Source of the DNA: Datnioides undecimradiatus
Lineage: Eukaryota; Chordata; Actinopteri; Lobotiformes; Datnioididae
Direction of reading: 5' to 3'
DNA length: 64,000 nucleotides
Assembly (NCBI GenBank): GCA_008933995.1
Contig: WARS01000029.1
Span: forward strand, 21,264,879 to 21,328,878
A program made the translations under genes and the position numbers. The notes under the pieces were generated by a model that was not told where the DNA came from, searched no databases, and saw only the letters and a list, made by a program, of their open reading frames with translations. This document shows, piece after piece, positions 25,916 to 36,782 of the stretch; the first letter of the stretch is position 1; each line of letters starts with the position of its first letter.

Positions 25916-26725
25916 CCGGGAGCGAGGTTTTACGCTCGATAAAAGAAAATTGCTCCACGCTGGAGCCGAACAAACGCAGAGATGTAAAGGCGGAAGGGCC
26001 CGAGCCGTCTTCCAAGACTCCGCGTTTGATTTTCAGCAAAACGAGCGCACCACCCAGGATTGGAGCCAAAACGCAGACAGCTGTGCACAACCTGTAGTTT
26101 ACACACACACACACTGTTCAACATCACTGCCTGACACGCATCACAGCACGGTCTAGACCAGTCAAAACAAGCTGATGTATGGACATTTAGCCTAAATGAG
26201 CTATGTCTTAGATTACTGGTGTGAGATGCCTCCTTCTTGACAACAACCTGTGGTGGGCACCGCCGCTGATGCTGGTGTCATGTAAGCACCAGAACCACCA
26301 GAAAACCTGTTTCATGGGCCTTTAACTGCACAGATCACGCACTTTAGGTTAAATGTATTTTACTTTTTTTGCAAGGGAAACAAACACACAGTTCTAGTTT
26401 CTCCACTGTCTTTAGGATCATAATGCAGAAATGGGGTTTAGCCAACAGGTGGATTGTAAGTAAAGCTGCAGAGGTCCGAGGGTCAGATGAATAATTCACC
26501 ACGGAAAGAGATATGACATTTCCACACGGGAGGAGTGTAATCTGGGCTGATGTTGTGTGTGTGTCAACATGATTCGGAGGGTCTAAAATCACCTGCGTGC
26601 GTCTCTTCCTGACAAACATTTGGCAAATTTGACATTTAGAGGACGCGTTCATCCAGCGAGCACGGGCGCTTTAATCTGATACTTGAAGAGAGGAGGAAGT
26701 AAGTGCAGACTGAGGGGAAACACAA
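25916..26725. other. Gene-free interval
   Basis: No gene or repeat family recognised. Confidence 0.5.
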
Positions 26726-26827
26726 GTGTGTGTGTGTGTGTGTGTGTGTGCGTGTGTGTGTGTGTGTGTGGGGGGGGGGGGGGGAGCTGCTGTCTGAAGG
26801 ATGGCCTACATCTACTGGATGTATAGC

Positions 26828-26858
<31 letters not shown>

Positions 26859-26859
26859 A
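26726..26859. repeat. (TG)n, G14-16 run and second (TG)n
   Basis: (TG)n at 26726-26770 runs straight into a G homopolymer (about 26770-26784). A second (TG)n is at 26831-26859. Confidence 0.95.
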
Positions 26860-27562
26860 AGCTGAGAGTGCTGTCATGTTGATGTCCCCGACAAAGAGCA
26901 ACCGCAGCGTCTCTGTGACTCTGTGTAACGTAAGACTGCCTTTAAAACACAGCAGCACCTTCCTTGTCCTGTGGGTTCACCTCGAACAACAAAACACACG
27001 TACCCGGTGTAATGACACGAGGAGGTGTCACCGCCTCCGAAACACTGTTAATTCAAAGCAAATCTAAATCAGCCACAGTTGCTTATTTGAGATATCAGCA
27101 GCCGGATACAGTCTGGACAGGAAATAACCTAAAAACACAGCATTCATGTAGAAATCTACAAGCTTTGTTAAAAGTCATGTCAACAAAAGTTTTAATATTA
27201 ACTTTGAAAAATGATCTTGAATCATATAATGAGCATGAAGATGTTTTCATCTGTAGAGGCTGACAGTTAAAGTGCATTTTGATGTTTAATTATGCGCTAT
27301 AGGCTAAAACACACATTAGCCTTCATGCTCCGTTGGCGAGCCCAGCTTTAAACCCTGCTCACTTTCATTACATTTTATGGAAACTGTTCAGAAACCTGAC
27401 GTTTTAGGTTACAACGTGTTTTGGAAAACAGTGACAATTACACATTATTTCTTGGTCCTGGTTGTTTTTACGTGCTTCTTCATCTTCAGCCCTCATCAAA
27501 GCTGAAAAAGCTCGGTTTGTTGCATTTCATCAGATTAGGGATCAAGACGGTGAGAAAAACGT
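26860..27562. other. Gene-free interval
   Basis: No gene or repeat family recognised. Confidence 0.5.
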
Positions 27563-27575
27563 TAATAATAATAAT

Positions 27576-27607
<32 letters not shown>

Positions 27608-27621
27608 GAACAACAACAACT
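27563..27621. repeat. (AAT)n(AAC)n trinucleotide repeat
   Basis: AATAATAAT leading into about 17 AAC units with one AAG interruption. Confidence 0.95.
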
Positions 27622-27768
27622 AACACTTATTAACTTATTAACACATGCATACACGAACGCACGCACCCTCAGCTTCTGTAGCATCTATTCAGAAGGCTCG
27701 CGCATGTCCCCGAGGGCTACAAAGGCACGCGGGCGGTGGACCCCCGCCTCCACACACACACACCCACC

Positions 27769-27793
27769 TTTTTTTTTTTTTTTTTTTTTTTTT
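27769..27793. repeat. T25 homopolymer
   Basis: Uninterrupted run of about 25 T directly after a short (CA)n tract. Confidence 0.95.
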
Positions 27794-27897
27794 GGTCACC
27801 GCTCCGCACTATTTCCAAAGCTTTTATTCTGAAAAGCGTCACACAGCACCGGCGAGAAAACACGCGGCGAGAAACACAGAAACACAGAAACACAGAA

Positions 27898-27945
27898 ACA
27901 GAAACACATCCATTATTTCAGCAGAAATAATGGATGTGTTTCTGT
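27898..27945. repeat. Perfect 22-bp inverted repeat with 4-nt loop
   Basis: Arm ACAGAAACACATCCATTATT(TC) at 27898-27919 is the exact reverse complement of 27924-27945, separated by AGCA. The left arm is preceded by direct ACACAGAA repeats (27873-27900), and weaker pairing continues outward. It could be a hairpin RNA or a quasi-palindrome made by template switching. Confidence 0.85.
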
Positions 27946-27950
27946 GTTTG

Positions 27951-28364
27951 TGTCTGAAAGTGGGGCAGTTTATGTTTTTGGATATTTTCGGAGCTGTGTT
28001 TTATTTTGATTTGCTTCCACTTACTTTATTTTAAATCTGTTTAGGCCCACAACACTCTCTCTGTCACATGAAACAGCGGACGCCACGCCCTGTCACTCAC
28101 TTGTTCTCGACCATTTCTGGATGTGTGATATTCTAAAATAGGACAAGCCTCCGCCGCCCCCCCCTCCCCTCCTCGTTTAATGTGCGAGTGGAGTTGTTGG
28201 TCAACAGTTGGGTCGGGGGGCCAGGCGGAGGGAGGAGGGGAGGGTGGGAACAATGGACGGTGCTGTTGTGCGCTGGAGTCGGTGGAGAGAGGGAGAGAGA
28301 GGGAGAGAGAGGGAGAGTCAGGCTGATGACAGAGTGAAAGAGGTTAGTGTCTATGCTGGGAAAT
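27951..28364. other. Gene-free interval with GAGAGG decamers
   Basis: Three to four copies of a GAGAGAGGGA decamer lie at 28285-28317. No gene recognised. Confidence 0.6.
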
Positions 28365-28475
28365 GAGACCAGCGGAGGGGGGCTCCTGTGTCTGTTGGCT
28401 TGTTAATGATGATTCAGTCCCATCAGCTCAACAGCCTTCTCTATCAAGGAATCTCTGAAGGTCCCCAGCTCAGCG
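28365..28475. promoter_or_regulatory. Candidate conserved noncoding element
   Basis: Non-repetitive block with GGCTTGTTAATGATGATTC, CTCAACAGCC and TATCAAGGAATC. Resembles a developmental enhancer core. It ends at a (CA)n tract (28482-28515). Confidence 0.4.
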
Positions 28476-28481
28476 GTGCCA

Positions 28482-28515
28482 TCACACACACACACACACA
28501 CCACGCACACACACA
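28482..28515. repeat. (CA)n microsatellite
   Basis: Interrupted CA tract with one CCACG break. Confidence 0.9.
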
Positions 28516-29739
28516 AACATAATTATACAAAGGTTTTTAGATCAACAGTCCAACAGTCCGCCCTGATGCGCTTGGCTGCAGAAATAATAAAATAGACCCA
28601 CGTGCACGTGCAGAAATCCACATAAAAACGCAAATCAGACGTCCCCCGGTGCATATTTCTTGTGAAATCGATCGATCACTTCGCCATAAATGGCTCGTGT
28701 CCGTTGATCGGAATCAGATATTGACTGGAAGTTCACAACGAGGGAACAAAAACAGTTTTCTCGACGTTTCAGGCAATAATGGAGGGTCGTAGCGTTTGCG
28801 TGCAGGATATCTCGTGTCAGCAAATACGTCGGCAGACTTTTGTGCAACGAAAAACAGCTTTATTTATCTAATGTTGTTTTTTTTAAAAAACCGCCCTGAT
28901 GCAACAAGTTGAAGGAAATCTAAACTGTGACCCAAACGACCAAACAGGAAAAAAACCAAGTCACTGTGGGGTTTTTATTTGTGTGTGTGAACCCGGCAAC
29001 GATTCCTGCGTCTGCACCGGGCATCCCACCCTCTCCCTTCTCCTCCCCGCCAGGCTCCATGAGCCGGCCACGGGTGGCACTCAGCCTGGAAACCCGCTGA
29101 TATTGTTCCAGGCGAGCGACGTGTTGCATGCGCGGAGGCAGGGGAGACTGTTGTTCTGCTTCACAGCCGATAGACAACGGGACGTGGTTTTAAATGGTCT
29201 GCGGCCATTCACAGACAAGTTATTTGCGTTTTCCGTATCAATTTCTGTTGATCTGCTATTTTAAAGCTACATGTTCATCCGGTATTTGCACTGATTTTGC
29301 ACCCACATTACACCAAGACGGTGTTGGATTTGGTCTTATTCTTTTTGCCCACACTGGTTGTGCAGATTATAACCCCCCTACCCCGCCTTTGCCCTCTTCC
29401 CCTCCTCCCATAACCCCCTCCACCCTCCACCCCAGGCCCGAGGAGGGACATCAGTAAACACAGTCTCCAAATTTCCGGACAACAAAGGACCAGCAGACCG
29501 TGCACCACTTTCACTTGTGGCTGCGTGATGGGCCGGTCCCAACCAGTCACCTGTTGCTTCGAGCCGTCTGGATGAGCTAGAGGATAGAAAATATCCTCCA
29601 GGAAACAGAATAAATAAAGAAAAACACGCGCGTCCGCACCGAAAACTGTCTTTTTAATTTTATTATTTTATTTAGATGCGGACTGTTTGCGGCCTTTCAC
29701 ACTTCCTACTCGAGAGCCCGTGTCCCTCTCCTCTCTTTT
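28516..29739. other. Gene-free interval
   Basis: Mixed sequence without a gene or repeat family. C-rich at 29370-29440. Confidence 0.5.
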
Positions 29740-30060
29740 CCCAGCGACCATAGGCTATAGCTTGTGAGTTGATCTCCCAAATTGGAGCTGCATTGTCCTC
29801 CTCCCAACAGCAGCCCGCCTGGCTCAGCAGCCAGCACAGCCAGCCAAGCGTTTGACGTTATTAAATAATAAAGAGATGCTGATCTGGTTGCATTGTTGTG
29901 AAGGAAAAAAGGCCAATTAGCGCGTCGTTATACTGTCATTATGGCTGTATTAACTCGAATTAGTTTTTAAGACAATATGCATATCGACACTCGCATTTCA
30001 CAGGGAATATTGAAATAACCGCAAGCGGGGAAATGAGCCAGTGGAGCAGCACTAAATATT
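29740..30060. promoter_or_regulatory. Candidate sox2 downstream enhancer (conserved noncoding element)
   Basis: About 6 kb 3' of sox2. Contains GGTTGCATTGTTGTG (Sox-like CATTGT at about 29896), GACGTTATTAAATAATAAAG, GTCATTATGGC, CGAATTAGTTTTTAAG and ACAATATGCATATCG (adjacent Sox-like and POU-like words at about 29972). No microsatellite or transposon. Mammals have sox2 enhancers 3' of the gene, but I could not match this to a named one. Confidence 0.5.
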
Positions 30061-31468
30061 AGAAATGTATCGCATATGGTGGCCCAAACACCACAAGACA
30101 GATTTAATGTATGTTTTAAAATGCAGCTGGGGAAAAGAACAGTAACATTTAATTAAAGCTAAAGAAAAAACAGCCTGTAAACTTCTGAAAAGTGTCTGTC
30201 GCTTTATTATCGTCTGATAATCAAACAGAAACTTATTATTCAAAAGGACAAAGTTAAGTTATGGGGGTTATAAATCAAATAACGGGTGTATTTAGTGGCC
30301 CAAAGGAAGAAATTGTTTTTCTTTTTCTTTTTCGTTTTTTTAATTTGGGCAGTAGTAGCAGCTTTTGTGTAATGAGCTCAACTGATTTATTGGCGACCCT
30401 GTTGTTTTTATGGCAGAGCTCAGATCAGTTTGAGCGCCGGGCTGAAGGATTTCCCTGCCAGGCTACAGTACAACAGGCCTTATATTGTTGTTTGTCGGCG
30501 CTTCTCAGAGAAAAATCCCCCTCCACCCCCCCTCCCCCTCCGGTCTCTCCATCTCCCGATCTCCCCCCTCTGTCTCTCCTCTTTCTCCCCTCTCTCTTGC
30601 GCTTTCTCCGGGCCTGCGCTAATCTCTCCAAGAAGCCAAAAAACAGGCGCATGTGTCATCAGAGGACTGACAACTCAGGCTTTATCAGTAAGTTATGTTA
30701 CCATAACACCACACAGCCCGCCGATAGAACTTCTTTTTAAAGCTTTCAACACTTGTCTTTCACCTGCATCAATAGTTATTTTAGTGTGGAACAGAAAAAC
30801 AAGCAGACCAAACGAGCGATATATGAGTTTCTCTGGCATTTTACAAGAGCCAATCAGAGAGCACGATATTTAAAACATAATTAAAATGTTAATTAAAAGT
30901 TAGGAAGTGGGTGAAATTATTAAAAAATGTTCAAACAGGTGCAGGTGACGCTGAGTCTAATTAGCTTCAATAGCTTCTAGCCTATAGGCACATTATTAGC
31001 TATTTAAATATCATATGAACTCATTTTAAACGGAAAATGTTTATTTGTGACATCCACCCAAATGCTCCGTGGAGCACAAGTACAAAAACAGCAAAGTGTG
31101 GACACTTTATCACACTGCATGGCGTTCGACAGTCAAGTGTAGTTACCCTAAAAACAAAAAGTGAGACAAAGCTGTTGTTGTTTTTGCGATCCGCCGCAAA
31201 CTGCGCATTCCTTCAATGGTGGCGCTCTATAAAGCTGTCAGCATCAATGAGCAGAAATGATGAACGGAGCTCGAGCCGCTGGTGACGTGGTGGTGGTGAT
31301 GGGGTGGGGTGGGGGTAGGATGGGTGGTGGTGGAGGAGGAGGAGAGAGGAAGAGGAGGGTGATGGGGGGTGTCGCTGAGGCCTCGAGCCTCTGAGAATGC
31401 AGGCCGAGAGCAGCGCGAGGCTGATGGCATGCTGGTCTGTGTCAGTGTGTGGTCCTATTCAATGGAAG

Positions 31469-31471
<3 letters not shown>
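30061..31471. other. Gene-free interval with C-rich and GGTGG stretches
   Basis: C/T-rich at 30510-30600 and GTGGTGG-rich at 31286-31360. The longer frames here are low-complexity. CTGATTTATTGGCGACC at about 30380 is enhancer-like but isolated. Confidence 0.5.
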
Positions 31472-31530
<59 letters not shown>

Positions 31531-31600
31531 CGTGCGTGCGTGTGTGAATATGAGAGAGAGAGAGAGAGAGAGACAGACAGAGAGAGAGAGAACCCTCTCT

Positions 31601-31648
<48 letters not shown>
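31472..31648. repeat. Compound (TG)n-(GA)n-(CA)n microsatellite
   Basis: (TG)n at 31472-31526 with CGTG units to about 31546, (GA)n at about 31552-31590, (CA)n at 31602-31648. The outer arrays are complementary and about 55-75 bp apart. More CACG units follow at 31720-31755. Confidence 0.98.
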
Positions 31649-31649
<1 letters not shown>

Positions 31650-32159
31650 GCCCGCTTCCCTTCCCTGCACCTGCGCTAGATCAGCAGGCTACTGGCTGCC
31701 ATTCAGTCCCTCTACGCTCAACACACACACGCACGCACGCACGCACACGCACGCAGCTGAAACACACGACAGCTCTCTGCTCTGACAGTTTTGCTATTCA
31801 CCCATTCTTGCAGCCTTTCTCTGTGCTGTAGGCAGAGATGTCGGCCGGTCTTTAAATAAAACTTCTGGGCTGCGGAATCAAACCAGGACCAGAGCGGAGA
31901 GCGTTAAAGACTGTCCAGTAGATCACGGTTAGAAGTTTGCCCTAAAATGCGATCCAACCAGCATCACTCCTCACTGAAGGCTTCACTTTGACTGACTTCC
32001 TTCGCCCTCACTGAGACAAACGCCTCCACAGACCTGTGTCCACTTTAAATCTGCACTGCTCAATCAGACGCGCATTCACAAAACGGAGCGACGACTGAAA
32101 AATGTGGGAAAACAACATTAAACATGTTTATCATACTTTAAAAAATACAATTCTGGTTT
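31649..32159. other. Gene-free interval
   Basis: No gene or repeat family recognised beyond the CACG units. Confidence 0.5.
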
Positions 32160-32475
32160 AATTCCACGCTGTCAAAGCCATATTGAGTTGTTATCCTCCT
32201 GTTAACAGACCTGTCAGTCAATCAGGGAGCGGGGACGTCGCGTTTTAATTTTGTCCTGTAGTGATTTGGAGAAAACGTCTTGAATGAAAACGATAAAATG
32301 TGCGAAAATATAATAACTATATTTCCTGTGCGCGGTGATTTTATGATAACGGGGGTAACTGCGGAGGCCTTGGCCGTTCAGTCAAACAGGCCGCCACTGT
32401 TCGGTCCAGGTGGAGCGGGCCTATAAATTACCGCTCGCTTTTCATGATGAAAATTGGATTACTTGGCTGCTGCGG
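32160..32475. promoter_or_regulatory. Candidate conserved noncoding element
   Basis: Non-repetitive block with CCATATTGAGTTGTTATCC, GTCAGTCAATCAGGG, GGTGATTTTATGATAACG, CGCCACTGTTCGG and GAAAATTGGATTACTTGGC (bicoid-type GGATTA). Ordered AT/GC mosaic typical of enhancers. Conservation untested. Confidence 0.4.
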
Positions 32476-32636
32476 GAGACAAAATATACTGAGGTAAAAG
32501 CGACGGAAGCGCTCAGACGCGCCACCGCGCCGCTCCGTGTGCGGGTGACGTCATGCCCCCACCTCCTCCTTCTTATCCGCGACGTGGTGAAAAAGGAAAG
32601 TGGCTCTCGTGGGATTACAGGCCACTAAGCTCGTTT

Positions 32637-32637
<1 letters not shown>

Positions 32638-32675
<38 letters not shown>
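32638..32675. repeat. (TG)n microsatellite
   Basis: About 19 TG units. Confidence 0.97.
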
Positions 32676-32677
<2 letters not shown>

Positions 32678-33419
32678 GGGTGAGGGGGGTCATTTGACCT
32701 AATTTTTAAAAAACATCATAATCTCAACAACAAACATGGATTTGGAAAGCGACCAGAATAATCAGTGGGCCGACACGCCTAACTATGTCCTCCCATCGTG
32801 GGCTGACAGTAATTGTTTTGTTTTTTTAAATTTATTTTTATTTATCTTCTTCTGCTTTTTTTTTTATCTGAGGCCTATCTGGTTTAGAGGGGTTCACGTG
32901 ACCGAGTTGCTAAAAGTTAATTCCTATAAAACGCAACACTTCAGCGCTGTGATAAAGGCCACTTGAAAGCTATGGAGGGTATACACACGCGCGCGCACAC
33001 ACGCCAGGTTATCACAGATAACATCTGGGAGCTGTTTTTTTTTTAAAGCGGGGGCAAAAAAAAAAAAAAAAAAAGCAGCGGCGCGCGCTTACCACCTGTT
33101 GCAGTCCAAATATCCTCGAGCTGCGACAGCCAGACTCTGCACGCGAGCAACAGAAGGGGAGATGGATGGATGGATGGATGGATGGGTGCATGGACAAAAA
33201 GGATGTAGAGTAACACCTTGAGCGGGCCTCCCAGCTTCTACCTACAGCCCACAAAACACACCTGGTTGCTCGCGCTATGCCTGAAAATCCAAAGAGTTGT
33301 CGTTTTATTCCTTTTAGGTCGGTGCATAACAGCCGGAAACATTAGACCGCGTCCCACTCTGCACTTTTATTTCAACCGAGATTAACCCCCCCCCCCCAAA
33401 AAAAAGAAAAAAAAGTCAC
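32676..33419. other. Gene-free interval with A run and (ATGG)n
   Basis: A run at 33057-33074 and (GGAT)n at about 33161-33187. C and A runs near 33387-33415. No gene recognised. Confidence 0.6.
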
Positions 33420-33640
33420 GGTGGATTCGGTCTCCGTCCACACATTATCACCGCTCGAGGTGTAACGTTTTAGACACCTGATTCCCTGTATCACCGTCAG
33501 CGCTGCCGTGCTGTGCAGCGCTTTTATTTAATGTTTGAACAGGAGCGCCACTGAGCTTAAAGCGCCTCCGAGATTAAATCACATTTTGGAAAGCGCGGGG
33601 GCTAAATGCGGGCTAATATTTTTCTACCGAGATAGCGCGA
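33420..33640. promoter_or_regulatory. Candidate conserved noncoding element
   Basis: Contains CACATTATCACCGC, GACACCTGATTCCC, CTTTTATTTAATGTTTGAAC, GAGATTAAATCACATTTTGG and GGGCTAATATTTTTC. Non-repetitive and motif-dense. Confidence 0.4.
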
Positions 33641-33929
33641 TATCTGTGTTTTCAGAGGGAACGTTTGCCGTGTCCTAGTTTGTGACTGCTTGGCCTCGCT
33701 CACACGGGAATGGGCTCTTTTACTAAAAAGCTGTCGTGGAATTATATAAATATAGAAAATGAGGATTAAAAAAAAAGAGCAATCCTAAATCTAACACCCT
33801 TAAAAAGGAGAATCGATATCAAAAGCAACACGGGTTTTAAAAGCACCCTGCAGGCCTCAAGCATCCTGACACCGTCAACACGCAATCTCTACAGGCGTTG
33901 CAAATAAGCTGCAGCCTTTTTTATGCTAT
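33641..33929. other. Gene-free interval
   Basis: No gene or repeat family recognised. Confidence 0.4.
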
Positions 33930-34250
33930 AACAGAAAATATAAGATGACCATCAAACTATTCTCTGCATTCAAATAATAAAAAAAAAGCTTTTCTCCCCC
34001 CACACACCACATCAAAGGTGCAGCGCTCAGCCGGGAAAGAGAAATAGTCATTTCGCGGGGCCTCCGGGCCTGCAGGGGCCCGGTGTTCATGGAAATAAAA
34101 GAGAAACGAGACTTTAATGCATCTACTCGTCCGACCTTTTCAAAAACACTTTGTTTATCACCGGTGTTCTCGGCTATTACAACCAATTCAGCTGCTCGGA
34201 TCAATAATTAATGGAGCAACCAACGATCCTTTGACCTCTTGAAGGTCCGA
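33930..34250. promoter_or_regulatory. Candidate conserved noncoding element
   Basis: Contains CACATCAAAGGTGC (TCF/LEF-like CATCAAAG), GACTTTAATGCATC, AACACTTTGTTTATCACC (Sox-like CTTTGTTT), CAACCAATTCAGC and CAATAATTAATGGAGC. About 1.7 kb beyond the sox2 poly(A) site. Confidence 0.45.
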
Positions 34251-34334
34251 CTGGAAGAGAGAGAGGAGGAGGAGGAGGAGGAGGGAAGGAGGGGTGAAGA
34301 GAGAGAGAGAGGGAGAGACAGAGGGGAGTGGACG

Positions 34335-34440
34335 GATAAATACCGAGGGGCCTCTTCAAATATTCATCTGCCGGTTAATGTGAGCTCCGCTCCCCCGGGA
34401 CCCAGCCTGCAAGACACAACGGCTCTAATCTACCTCGCTG
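34335..34440. promoter_or_regulatory. Candidate conserved noncoding element
   Basis: Short block with GATAAATACCGAGG, CAAATATTCATCTGCC and GGTTAATGTGAGC between purine-rich sequence and a (CA)n tract. Confidence 0.4.
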
Positions 34441-34441
34441 T

Positions 34442-34472
<31 letters not shown>

Positions 34473-34578
34473 CACACTCTCTCCCACACACACTCCCCCA
34501 CAGATTTCAAACCGTTAGTTAAATTCAGAGCGGGCTGTTAGCTCATCATAAGGATTATTATTATTATTATTATTATTA
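34441..34578. repeat. (CA)n and (TTA)n microsatellites
   Basis: (CA)n at 34442-34469 and (ATT)n at 34554-34578. Confidence 0.95.
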
Positions 34579-34699
34579 GAGGGGGGGTTAGAAAGCTGCC
34601 TGGCCGGCGCTCAGAGACGCATGGGAACATTTTGGAACCGGTTCCGTGTTTTTTGTTTTTTGTTTTTTTAAAGGCGGGAGGGGCGGTGCTGGTGTGGAG

Positions 34700-34900
34700 T
34701 CACCGGAGAGCTTGAACCGTGAGAACCGGGGTTAACGGGGAAACAGCGGGGCCCGTTTGATTAAACATGAAATTAAAATGGCCACTGCTCTACATGGAGC
34801 TGTTACAGCGCGGGACAAGAAGCGGGTCCCGCCGGCCCGGCTGCCTTCAAGAGGGCTCACCTTCAATTTCGACCTAATTGAACATTTGCTCCGCGAGTTG
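34700..34900. promoter_or_regulatory. Candidate conserved noncoding element
   Basis: Contains GTTTGATTAAACATGAAATT, AAAATGGCCACTGC, CACCTTCAATTTCG and CCTAATTGAACATTTGC. It is about 1 kb past the sox2 poly(A) site, non-repetitive, with homeodomain-type words at even intervals. Confidence 0.45.
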
Positions 34901-35084
34901 AAGAGAAAAGAGAAAAAATAATAATAAATAGCAGCGAAAGCGTCCAAAAAGCAGCACACACACACACACACACACCAACAATAACATGAAGAGGAACTGT
35001 TGCAACATGTAAAAAAGGCCCGAGCTCACGAGATTAGGTTGTTGTAAATACTCATAACTCTCCAGACACGCTGCAGTCACAGCC

Positions 35085-35290
35085 AAGTGTCAGAAAATTA
35101 AAAACCCACCACTGACAGAGATCCTCCTGTCAGTTCACACAAATCTGAAATAACTGTAATTTGTCTGATTTACGCCTGTTTATAAAGCAGATGCTGGCAT
35201 TAGCGCTGTAGGATTACGCCTCCCCACCATCCACCCTCACTGTGTGTCTCACTGAAAAGCAGGCCCAGAACACCAGATTTAGAAAATACT
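35085..35290. promoter_or_regulatory. Candidate conserved noncoding element
   Basis: Contains ATAACTGTAATTTGTCTG, GATTTACGCC, GGCATTAGCGC and GGATTACGCC (bicoid-type GGATTA). Close to the gene's 3' end; conservation untested. Confidence 0.4.
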
Positions 35291-35849
35291 GAAATAATGC
35301 AGAGTTAAATTAATTTAAAAAGAAATATAGATTTTTAAAACGTCACTTGGGCCTGAACAACAATGCTGATTGGTTTTTTTTGTTGTTGTTGTTTTTGGAT
35401 TGATTGATTAGAGAAGAGGAGAAATGACAGTCTATACCTGGGGATGTTTCAGGGTGGAATAATCTTCCCCTTTTTAGGAAACAGGCAACAAACTTTGGCT
35501 TGATGGGGGCCATCCGCAGGCACTAGAAGATAGAAACGTGGTTAACCACGACGCACAAAGCTGCATTAATTGATGAAAGTTTTAAAAGAGGCATGGAGAA
35601 ACCCACCCCCCCCCAACACACACACAGCAAAATAAAAAAAATTAAAAACCTGTTATTGTTGCTGTAGCTGAAGGCTGATACTTTATGATCAAGATGTCAA
35701 GAGCCAGTGTTAAATACACAGGGATTAATTAATAACATCAGGGGAGAGACAGAGAAAGTCCACAGACAGGTGACAACTCAACATGTGATGACTGCCTGCG
35801 CGCACAAAACGACTGAGAGGGAAATAAAAATCAAAACTCAAACAATTTC
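35291..35849. other. Intergenic sequence just past sox2
   Basis: AT-rich with T, C and A homopolymers (35376-35383, 35607-35614). CTGAACAACAATGCTG at about 35352 is Sox-like (ACAATG). No gene recognised. Confidence 0.4.
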
Positions 35850-36782
35850 AAGTATCCAAATTTCCAAAATTTATTCATTTCAAACTGCATATTGAAAAAA
35901 AATATACTCAGCTGAAATTGTAACTGTTATAAGGATGGTATTAGTTCCGGTATATATATATACATGGAGTGGTTGGCTTCTGCGTACAGGCCACAATTTT
36001 TAAAATACAACTACGGGAATGAATTTTGAAATAAAAACTTAAAATATCACAGTAAATATACAGAAATTGTACAAATCAATTAGAAAATAAAGAGCACAAG
36101 CGTCATACCTCTAACAGATGAAAAGTGGGAGACGGAAATATAAATTAACAACCTATATTTTAAGCTGTATGAGAGGAAAAAAAAAGTGTCTTATCTTTTT
36201 TTTTAAGAAATTAAAACGTTTAGTAATATTGACCTTAAATGAAAATAAAAAAAACAGTATTACCTGCTTCGTTTTATGTCCCTTTTCTCTCCAATGTTTG
36301 CAGTAATAAAGGAGCATAACTGATCGCCCCCCGTATAAAGTGCAGTTCTGCCATTTTCACTTTTAATATTTTCTGCAGAACCGCCGTTGCTTTATATATA
36401 TATAAAAAAAAAGAAAAGAAAAACGCAACCTCTTGCAGTTTAACAAACAATTTCATCTGATTGTAATGTTTCTTTGATAAATACTGTACAAAAGGTGATT
36501 GCAATAATAAAACATTTGATTGCGACTCCCACTTTCTAGTCTTCCAAACTTCATCCACCAGTGAAGAGGGGATCTCCTACCGTTCCTCTAGAGCTTCCTT
36601 AGAATAAAATGAAAGAAAAAAAAGAGTCGTGTGTCCTTTTCCTGGAGACTTCTATACAACTTTTCCCACCCCGAAATTTTTCTGTACAAAAATAGTCCAA
36701 CGTTAATAGTCCACAGTTTCTCTTATAAAAGTTCTTTTTTTTCTCTCTCTCGCTCTCTTGCGCTCTTTTTGCTTTGTGTCTC
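35850..36782 (-). other. sox2: sox2 3'UTR (inferred)
   Basis: AT-rich, about 930 nt from the TAA stop to the inferred cleavage site. The distal 200 nt (about 36065-35855) match the end of human SOX2 mRNA as I remember it: TTACTGTGATATTTTAAG, CGTAGTTGTATTTTAAAA, CCATGTATATAT, CATCCTTATAACAG and ATGAATAAATTTTGGAAA occur in that order on the gene strand. The proximal part is less recognisable and carries several A/T runs. A possible alternative ATTAAA signal is at 36367-36362. Confidence 0.85.
35870..35875 (-). terminator. sox2: sox2 poly(A) signal AATAAA
   Basis: TTTATT on the plus strand gives AATAAA on the gene strand. It sits in GAATAAATTTTGGAAAT, which parallels the terminal AATAAATTTTTGAAAT of human SOX2 mRNA. 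Cleavage is expected 10-25 nt further on, at about 35850-35860. Confidence 0.85.

Noticed and set aside
31369-31831. 138- and 144-codon plus frames
   Set aside because: Composed of CVCV, ERER and THTH runs from the compound microsatellite.
28000-36000. Mammalian SRR2-type Sox-Oct composite (CATTGTGATGCATAT)
   Set aside because: I looked for it on both strands 3' of sox2 and found no match. Only a noncanonical arrangement is present at about 29972.
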